Below are positions 58,461 through 64,000 of a stretch of 64,000 bases of DNA, one piece after another (the stretch's first letter is position 1; each line of letters starts with the position of its first letter). This DNA comes from Acidobacteriota bacterium. GTDB lineage: Bacteria; Acidobacteriota; Blastocatellia; Pyrinomonadales; Pyrinomonadaceae. Where the stretch lies: positions 62,001 to 126,000 of the forward strand of contig JAHBSJ010000007.1 in NCBI GenBank assembly GCA_019639155.1, in the 5' to 3' direction. The notes beneath the pieces were generated by a model. It saw only the letters and a list, made by a program, of their open reading frames with translations, ran no database searches and had not been told where the DNA came from. The translations under genes and the position numbers were made by a program.

Positions 58461-60662
58461 TCAAAACCTGATCTTGATGCCGCCGTTGAATACCCGGCCC
58501 TCGAGGTGTGTATAGACCTCGGAAAACGTCGGCGCCGTCAACGGCGGAAACACGACCTGCCCATATCGGCTTTGCCTGACGTCGGTAATGTTCTCGGCGT
58601 TGATGAAAAGGCTGAATTTCTTGAACATCTTTTCGCCGAAGATGCCGACAACCGTATATGATCGTGCCGATGTGCGGTCAGAAAGAGTTTGGCGGCCGGT
58701 GAAATGAGCTTCGATGCCCGCCTTGAAGTTGTCGTGTTCCTCGAGGATCAGTGAGGAGTTTATCTTGTTCCTAGGCGTAAGGGGCAAAACGCGAGTGTCG
58801 GACAGATAGCCGGCTTTTGCATTTGTGTAGGTGTATCCAAGAAACAACTTCGCGATCTTGTAATCTGCTCGAATGTTCGTTTCAAAACCTCGACTGATGA
58901 CCGAACTGTCTGCGTTTCCGAATGCGAAGCGTCCGTTGGGGCGATCCTCCAACACGATCGGGTCCGTGATCTGCGTGTAAAAGAACATCTGATTGATCGA
59001 CACGCCGATCTTTTCAGCTATTTCGGCCCGATAGTTTATGTCGAAGGTCCCGCCGCGGCTGCGCTCTGCTTTCGTTCCGTCCTCGATCGGCAAAACGCCC
59101 CGGAACAGAATCGTCTCTGAATCCTCGTTAAAAATCGTCGGCGTCTTGTAGCCCAAGCCAAAACCGATACGCGTCGTCAGATCGTCGGTAAATCGATAAA
59201 GCAGCGAAACACGCGGCAACGCAAAAGTGCCGTATTTTCGCGTGCCGTCAACACGCAGCCCCGTTTCGAGCGAAAGCCGGTCAGAGATGTCCACAGTGTC
59301 CTGAATGAACGCACCGAAAGACGCCCGCGATTCATCGCGTTCGACCTCGCCCGGGGCCGCATCGGTTTCGTTGAAACGATCGAATGCCGCCGTAAAACCG
59401 ACTATGACGGCATGGTTCTTTATTGGAGCAACAAGCGACAGATCGGTGTATGAATTGAACTGCCGGCCGGCGAAACGGTGGTCCGGCGTGGTCAGCTCAC
59501 GGTCAAAGAATGCCACGCTCTGCTTCGCCGTAAATCGCCGATTGCCGGAAAGGTCGCGGCTGAAGTTTACCGTGGTGATGTTGCGGACCGACCTGTTCTT
59601 TTCGAAATAGCGATTTTGCGGGCCGGTCGTTCCTCGGATCACCTTCATGTCGCCGCCGTTCCGGTTTTGATATGTGGTCGAGTTACCAATGGTCAGCCGC
59701 GTGGCATCATCAATATAAAAGAACGCCCTCGGCGTGACCGCGAACGAGTATGTGCGCGGCAGATCGCTGAAGCCGTCGTCGTCTGCGTCATACTCGTTCT
59801 GATAATTGAATTGCCCGAGAAATGTATGCCCGAAACGGCCCGCCCTGCGTGTATTGAAAAATGACAGATCGGTCCCGAGAGCAGAGGTTTGGTTGAGCAG
59901 CAGGATCGATTCCGACTCTTCGCCGGGCACTTTACTGATGAAATTAACGACTCCGGCGATGGCACCTTCGCCATAGAATGTAGCTGCCGGGCCTTTGATG
60001 ATCTCCACCTGTCTCAGGTCTATCGGCGGTATCTCAAGCAGTGATTGGCTGCCGGCAAATCCGCCATACGAGGGAAAACCGTCCTTCAGGATCTGAGTGT
60101 AACGGCCGTCGAGGCCCTGTATCCTAATGCTCTGAGTGGCCGATGTCGCAGAGGTCTGCTGCACCTTTATGCCTGTGCTCTCATTGAGGACCATCGAAAC
60201 ATTGGCCGGCCGCATGTTGATCTTTTCTTCGACCTCTTCCTCATCGATCGCCTCGACGCGCGTCGGCTCTGCCTCTATGGTTCGGCCGGTGCGTGTCGAT
60301 TCGATGGTAACCGAGGCAAGTTCTGAGAGCGGATCCAGCTCGATCTCCTGCTCGTCATCATTGCTGAGCGGAAAAACGATCTTGACCTCTTTCGTCTGAT
60401 ATCCCGCAGAGCTGACCACGACCATGTGTTCTCCGGTAGGTATGTTTGGCAGGGTCGCTCGGCCGTCGGCCGCGGTCGTAGCGGAAATGTCGGTGCCTTT
60501 GACGGAAACGGCGGCATTCGCCATGGGCGCGCCGGAATCATGAACAACGACCTTCACGCGAAGAACCTGGACATCCTGCGCAGCCGCGGCCAATGAAATA
60601 AACAGAAGGACCAAGGAAAACGAAAATAAACGGAGCATCGTTATTTGTTTGCGCTTAAACAT
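58461..60662 (-). CDS. TonB-dependent receptor with N-terminal carboxypeptidase-like domain
   Basis: A 733-residue outer-membrane receptor (724 if starting at ATG 60638). Signal peptide (FSFSLVLLFISLAAAAQ), a CarboxypepD_reg-like domain (about residues 30-105: SGAPMANAAVSVKGTDI, DGRATLPNIPTGEHMVVVS), plug domain (NMRPANVSMVLNESTGIKV, IRIQGLDGRYTQILKDGFP, IEIIKGPAATFYGEGAIAG) and a 22-strand-type barrel ending GRVFNGGIKIRF. The plug style resembles siderophore, heme or copper receptors. The first ATG overlaps the ychF stop (ATGTTTAA), suggesting coupling. Neighbouring Cys-rich and PepSY genes point to a metal substrate. Confidence 0.88.
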   Translation of the reverse strand: MFKRKQITMLRLFSFSLVLLFISLAAAAQDVQVLRVKVVVHDSGAPMANAAVSVKGTDISATTAADGRATLPNIPTGEHMVVVSSAGYQTKEVKIVFPLSNDDEQEIELDPLSELASVTIESTRTGRTIEAEPTRVEAIDEEEVEEKINMRPANVSMVLNESTGIKVQQTSATSATQSIRIQGLDGRYTQILKDGFPSYGGFAGSQSLLEIPPIDLRQVEIIKGPAATFYGEGAIAGVVNFISKVPGEESESILLLNQTSALGTDLSFFNTRRAGRFGHTFLGQFNYQNEYDADDDGFSDLPRTYSFAVTPRAFFYIDDATRLTIGNSTTYQNRNGGDMKVIRGTTGPQNRYFEKNRSVRNITTVNFSRDLSGNRRFTAKQSVAFFDRELTTPDHRFAGRQFNSYTDLSLVAPIKNHAVIVGFTAAFDRFNETDAAPGEVERDESRASFGAFIQDTVDISDRLSLETGLRVDGTRKYGTFALPRVSLLYRFTDDLTTRIGFGLGYKTPTIFNEDSETILFRGVLPIEDGTKAERSRGGTFDINYRAEIAEKIGVSINQMFFYTQITDPIVLEDRPNGRFAFGNADSSVISRGFETNIRADYKIAKLFLGYTYTNAKAGYLSDTRVLPLTPRNKINSSLILEEHDNFKAGIEAHFTGRQTLSDRTSARSYTVVGIFGEKMFKKFSLFINAENITDVRQSRYGQVVFPPLTAPTFSEVYTHLEGRVFNGGIKIRF

Positions 60663-61755
60663 TGAATCGGAAATCCACGACGTCGCCTTCCTGCATTATA
60701 TATTCTTTGCCTTCGAGCCGGGCGAGGCCTTTGTCGGCGGCGGCTTTTCGCGAGCCGCAGGCGACCAGGTCGTCGAATGAAACGATCTCAGCGCGTATGA
60801 ATCCGCGTTCGATGTCCGTATGTATCTCTCCGGCCGCCTGCGGGGCTTTTGTGCCGATAGGGATCGTCCAGGCACGCACTTCTTTTTCGCCGGCGGTCAG
60901 GAACGACATCAGCCCGAGCATGTGATAGGCCGCCTTGATCAATGCGTCAACGCCTGACCCCGTGAGGCCGAGGTCTTTCAGATAATCTGCGCGATCTGCG
61001 GGGTCGAGCGCGACGAGTTCTGCCTCGAGCTTTGCACAGATCACAACGACGTCGGAATTCTCCTTTGCCGCGAACTCTTTCACCTTTGCGACGTGCGGAT
61101 TCGAATCGGGATCGGCGAGCGACGCCTCGTCAACATTCGCCGCGTAGATGGTCGGCTTGGTCGTGAGAAAGAACCACTTTTTTACAATTTCGCGTTCGTC
61201 GTCGTCCAAACTGGCGGCGCGTGCGGGGCGGCCTTCTTCCAGGATGGGCTGAATCTTGTCGAGTATCTCAAGCTCGCGTTTTGCGTCCTTGTCGCCGGTC
61301 TTCGCGGCACGCATCGCCTTCTCGCGGCGTTTTTCGGCGGACGCAAGATCGGCAAGAGCCAGCTCGATCTGTATGGTCTCGATATCGCGGATCGGATCGA
61401 CAGAACCTTCGACGTGGACGATGTTCTCGTCCTCGAAACAACGGACGACCTGTACGACGGCGTGCGTTTCGCGGATATTTGCGAGGAACTGGTTGCCCAA
61501 TCCTTCGCCTTTTGACGCACCGCGTACAAGGCCGGCGATGTCCAAAAACTCCACGGTCGCGGGCACGACCTTTTGCGCACCGACCAGCTTTTCCAATACA
61601 CCGAGCCGCTCGTCCGGCACGGCAACGACGCCGACATTCGGTTCGATGGTCGCGAAAGGATAATTTGCCGCCAGTGCGGCCTCTTGTGCGGTGAGTGCGT
61701 TAAAAAGCGTAGATTTGCCGACGTTCGGTAATCCGACGATACCTGCCTGAAGCAT
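60655..61755 (-). CDS. ychF: Redox-regulated GTPase/ATPase YchF (Obg-like)
   Basis: A 366-residue protein. The ATG at 61755 (MLQAGIVGLPNVGKSTLFNA) is the standard start, after AAGGGAATT. G1 GLPNVGKST, NYPFATIEPNVGVVAVPDER, G3 FLDIAGLVRGASKGEGLGNQ, the coiled-coil domain (about 130-200) and the C-terminal TGS domain (AWTIPIGTKAPQAAGEIHTD, ARLEGKEYIMQEGDVVDFRF) are all normal. YchF binds ATP better than GTP and associates with ribosomes. It is followed by the TonB receptor on the same strand. Confidence 0.95.
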   Translation of the reverse strand: MLQAGIVGLPNVGKSTLFNALTAQEAALAANYPFATIEPNVGVVAVPDERLGVLEKLVGAQKVVPATVEFLDIAGLVRGASKGEGLGNQFLANIRETHAVVQVVRCFEDENIVHVEGSVDPIRDIETIQIELALADLASAEKRREKAMRAAKTGDKDAKRELEILDKIQPILEEGRPARAASLDDDEREIVKKWFFLTTKPTIYAANVDEASLADPDSNPHVAKVKEFAAKENSDVVVICAKLEAELVALDPADRADYLKDLGLTGSGVDALIKAAYHMLGLMSFLTAGEKEVRAWTIPIGTKAPQAAGEIHTDIERGFIRAEIVSFDDLVACGSRKAAADKGLARLEGKEYIMQEGDVVDFRFNV

Positions 61756-61929
61756 AATTCCCTTGTCGCCGCCGCCGAGGGCGGGCGAAACGTTAGATTC
61801 TACTAATTCCAAACAGTTGGTGAAAGCGGGGCGGAAAGTTCGACCGCGGGCAATTAATGAAAAAGCGCCGTAAATTGTGCTTTCTATACGATTTGAAGTA
61901 ATTTATCTACTGCTGCTCTTTTATTGCTG

Positions 61930-63903
61930 ATGATCTTATCTGCGCTTTTTATTGCCGTCATTGCGATCGGCGGGCTGGCGTTAAGCTACCTTATCGAGGA
62001 CGAAGAGCCCCTGATGTGGCGGATAGCTGTCGGCATCATCGCCGGGTCCGGCCTGTTCGGGCTGGCGATGTTCCTGATAGCGTACGTTGCGGGACTTTCG
62101 CCGGTCACCATCGTTGCGGCGATGATCGTGTCGATGCTGCCGGCGCTTATCTTCAGAAAAAAGGAATACAAGAATAAGCTAAAACACGATTGGAACAAGG
62201 CAAAGGGAAAGATGCAGGGCTTCGGCCTTTCGCGTTTTCTCGCTTTTACCTATTACGCGGGCTTTTTTCTGCTTTTCTGGGCTTATTTCGGCCACTCGGT
62301 ATATCAGACGGCGGAAGGCCTTTTTACAGGCGGTTCGCAGAATCTCGGCGATATGCCGTTTCACCTCGGCGTGATATACAGCTTTACCGAGGGCAACAAT
62401 TTCCCGCCCGAGAATCCGTCGTGGGCCGGTGCGAAATTCACGTATCCATTCGTCGCGGACCTAGTTTCGGCGGCTGCGGTTAAGTTGGGTTTTTCGATCT
62501 CGGCCGCGATAAACGCTCTCAATATCGCGTGGGCGTTCTCGCTGCTTGTCGTGATCGAGCGATTCGTATTTCGCCTCACCGACAGCCGCATTGCGGCCCG
62601 CATAGCACCGGCGCTGCTCATTTTCAGCGGCGGGCTTGGATTTTTGTGGTTCCTGCAGGACGTCAGCGAATCCGGCAAAGGGCTGACAGACATTTTGTGG
62701 CAGCTTCCGAGGGACTACACCATCGGCGACAAGTTCCGCTGGGGCAATTCGATGGTCGTGCTTTTCATCACGCAGCGAAGCCTGCTGCTCGGAATGCCGC
62801 TTACGGTCATCGTGCTGCAGCAGCTTTGGAAATACTTCACCGCGGCGCGCGAAGAGAAGCCTGCGGAAACCAAGCTGCTCGACCCCGCGTTGCTGCCGGC
62901 GTTTATCGTAGGCCTGGTGGCGGGATTGCTGCCGCTGATCCATCTGCACAGCCTGGTAGTTCTGTTCGTCGTTACGGGTTTTCTGTTCTTTGTCAGGCTT
63001 GACCAATGGCGGACGTGGATCGCATTCGGCATCGGCGTCAGCGTTGTCGCGGTGCCGATATTGATCTGGTCGCTGACCGGCAGCGCGACCGACAGCACGA
63101 AATTCTTCGGCTGGCATTTCGGTTGGGATAAGCGAAACGATGACGTTGTTTCGTTCTGGCTGAAAAATACAGGACTCACGATACCGCTGATACTCGCGGC
63201 TATCGGATACGTTATCTTCAGGCTTACACGCAAGCCCGATGAGGACGCAAAGAAGAACGCCGCCGATGAACGCCCGCGTCTGAGGCAGCTGCTGTTGTTC
63301 TATATTCCGTTTGCGGTACTGTTCATCATCTCCAATGTTTTCAAGCTGGCGCCGTGGGAATGGGACAACATCAAAATTCTCATATACTGGCTGGTCGGTT
63401 CGCTGCCGCTGATGGCGTATCTGATGTCGGAGATCTGGGAAAACGGAGTTCCCGGCAAGGCCGTCGCGACGGTCATTCTCGTAGGGTTGTGTGCGGCGGG
63501 AGCTCTCGACGTATGGCGAACGGCATCCGGCCAGGTGAAGATCCGCGTCTTTGAAACGGACGGCGTCCGCATCGCCGATCAAATTAAGGCAAAGACCGAG
63601 CCGAGAGCACTTTTCCTCAACGCCCCGACGTACAATTCAGCCGTTGCTCTCTCCGGCAGGCGTTCGCTGATGCGTTACAGCGGCCATTTGAGCTCGCACG
63701 GCATCAATCATTTCGAACGCGAAAATGAAGTTCGGCAAATTTATCAGGGCGGCGGAACCGCCGACATTCTGCTGCGCAAACACAATATCGAATACGTGAT
63801 GGTCGGCCCCGAAGAACGGGAGCTGAGGCCGAACGAGGATTTCTTCAAGAAATTTCCCGTCATTGCCGAAAGCGGCCAATATCGGGTCTATAAAGTGAAT
63901 TAA
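61930..63903 (+). CDS. Large polytopic membrane protein, GT-C-like
   Basis: A 657-residue protein with about a dozen transmembrane segments. The loop GGSQNLGDMPFHLGVIYSFT after the early segments has the aspartate position of GT-C transferases, followed by PENPSWAGAKFTYPFVADLV and LIHLHSLVVLFVVTGFLFFV. The C-terminal ~110 residues are soluble (VFETDGVRIADQIKAKTEPR, NIEYVMVGPEERELRPNEDF) and resemble the end of the membrane protein at 20649. The ATG at 61930 is chosen over TTG 61924. Substrate unknown. It is followed 9 nt later by a partial gene. Confidence 0.68.
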   Translation: MILSALFIAVIAIGGLALSYLIEDEEPLMWRIAVGIIAGSGLFGLAMFLIAYVAGLSPVTIVAAMIVSMLPALIFRKKEYKNKLKHDWNKAKGKMQGFGLSRFLAFTYYAGFFLLFWAYFGHSVYQTAEGLFTGGSQNLGDMPFHLGVIYSFTEGNNFPPENPSWAGAKFTYPFVADLVSAAAVKLGFSISAAINALNIAWAFSLLVVIERFVFRLTDSRIAARIAPALLIFSGGLGFLWFLQDVSESGKGLTDILWQLPRDYTIGDKFRWGNSMVVLFITQRSLLLGMPLTVIVLQQLWKYFTAAREEKPAETKLLDPALLPAFIVGLVAGLLPLIHLHSLVVLFVVTGFLFFVRLDQWRTWIAFGIGVSVVAVPILIWSLTGSATDSTKFFGWHFGWDKRNDDVVSFWLKNTGLTIPLILAAIGYVIFRLTRKPDEDAKKNAADERPRLRQLLLFYIPFAVLFIISNVFKLAPWEWDNIKILIYWLVGSLPLMAYLMSEIWENGVPGKAVATVILVGLCAAGALDVWRTASGQVKIRVFETDGVRIADQIKAKTEPRALFLNAPTYNSAVALSGRRSLMRYSGHLSSHGINHFERENEVRQIYQGGGTADILLRKHNIEYVMVGPEERELRPNEDFFKKFPVIAESGQYRVYKVN

Positions 63904-63912
63904 GAGTTACTG

Positions 63913-64000
63913 ATGGCAAAAAAGAAGAAGACACAGAAGGCTCAGCCGCAGGCGGCCGCGGTTGAAAAGAGTTCGGGCGGAGCGGCGTTGGCGTTGCCAT
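63913..64000 (+). CDS. Partial gene, Lys- and Ala-rich N terminus
   Basis: Begins MAKKKKTQKAQPQAAAVEKS and runs off the window after 29 codons. Too short to assign; the basic, low-complexity start would suit a cytoplasmic tail before a membrane or nucleic-acid-binding domain. It starts 9 nt after the GT-C-like gene, so likely the same operon. Confidence 0.5.
   Translation, partial: MAKKKKTQKAQPQAAAVEKSSGGAALALP

Noticed and set aside
62461-63582. Open frame of 373 codons on the minus strand
   Set aside because: It is antisense to the membrane protein gene; its composition (Arg, Gln, Asp rich) is that of a shadow frame.

Overview
The window is chromosomal DNA from a high-GC, Gram-negative-type bacterium. 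It carries two TonB-dependent receptors with carboxypeptidase-like plug extensions (one a large Oar-type receptor of about 1090 aa), a full SUF iron-sulfur operon, many signal-peptide peptidases, two 'four helix bundle' (23S rRNA intervening-sequence type) proteins and a GxxExxY protein. My best guess is Acidobacteriota, perhaps Blastocatellia; this rests on gene style only and no 16S rRNA is present. There are no insertion sequences, integrases, CRISPR arrays or rRNA genes.

Layout. 1-1205 (-): truncated GT-C/TMTC-like membrane protein. 1.5-7.0 kb (+): a nucleoside uptake and salvage operon (two BmpA-type ABC permeases, purine nucleoside phosphorylase, uridine kinase, cytidine deaminase). It is interrupted by two repeat-flanked four-helix-bundle cassettes and a MazF-like toxin pair, and is followed by an Mrr-type restriction gene. 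8-16 kb (+): exported amidohydrolase, TonB-domain protein, M1 aminopeptidase and M14 carboxypeptidase. 16.3-28.9 kb (+): an Rrf2-regulated SUF operon (rrf2, secreted protein, sufB, mntA-hepT, sufC, GT-C membrane protein, sufD, GxxExxY, sufS, fhs, nucleotidyltransferase module, sufU, globin). 28.8-38 kb: glpD, a DUF2585 membrane protein, a GrdB-like gene, prmC, small membrane and envelope proteins, lepA and a TPR protein. 38-45 kb: Oar-like receptor, ribA, ABC exporter, nfu. 45-56 kb: GAF-domain protein, NTF2-like protein, FecR/DUF6600 protein, paired M16 proteases, POT peptide transporter. 56.8-64 kb: a tRNA with CAT anticodon, then a possible metal-handling group (PepSY protein, Cys-rich CPMK protein, TonB receptor), ychF and another large membrane protein.

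The most striking feature is a recurring design. Small foreign-looking genes sit between co-directional operon genes. In three cases (2618-3060, 5447-5929, 23924-24361) the cassette is bounded by inverted arrays of 7-10 nt repeats. The left array begins at or within the upstream stop codon, and the right array ends 1-11 nt before the downstream start codon. In the operon mRNA the arms could pair into a stem of about 30 bp that encloses the cargo gene, much like the intervening sequences of 23S rRNA. Similar arms without cargo occur at 11217-11356, 31041-31174 and 53265-53328.

A second layer is palindromic REP-like DNA. Some lies between genes (16876-16949, 20401-20645). Some is inserted in frame inside coding sequences: several copies in the M1 aminopeptidase, one in a membrane protein and a different type in an M16 protease. 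This resembles the Rickettsia palindromic elements. A sequence of about 22 bp is shared upstream of rrf2 and nfu and may be the operator of the SUF regulator.
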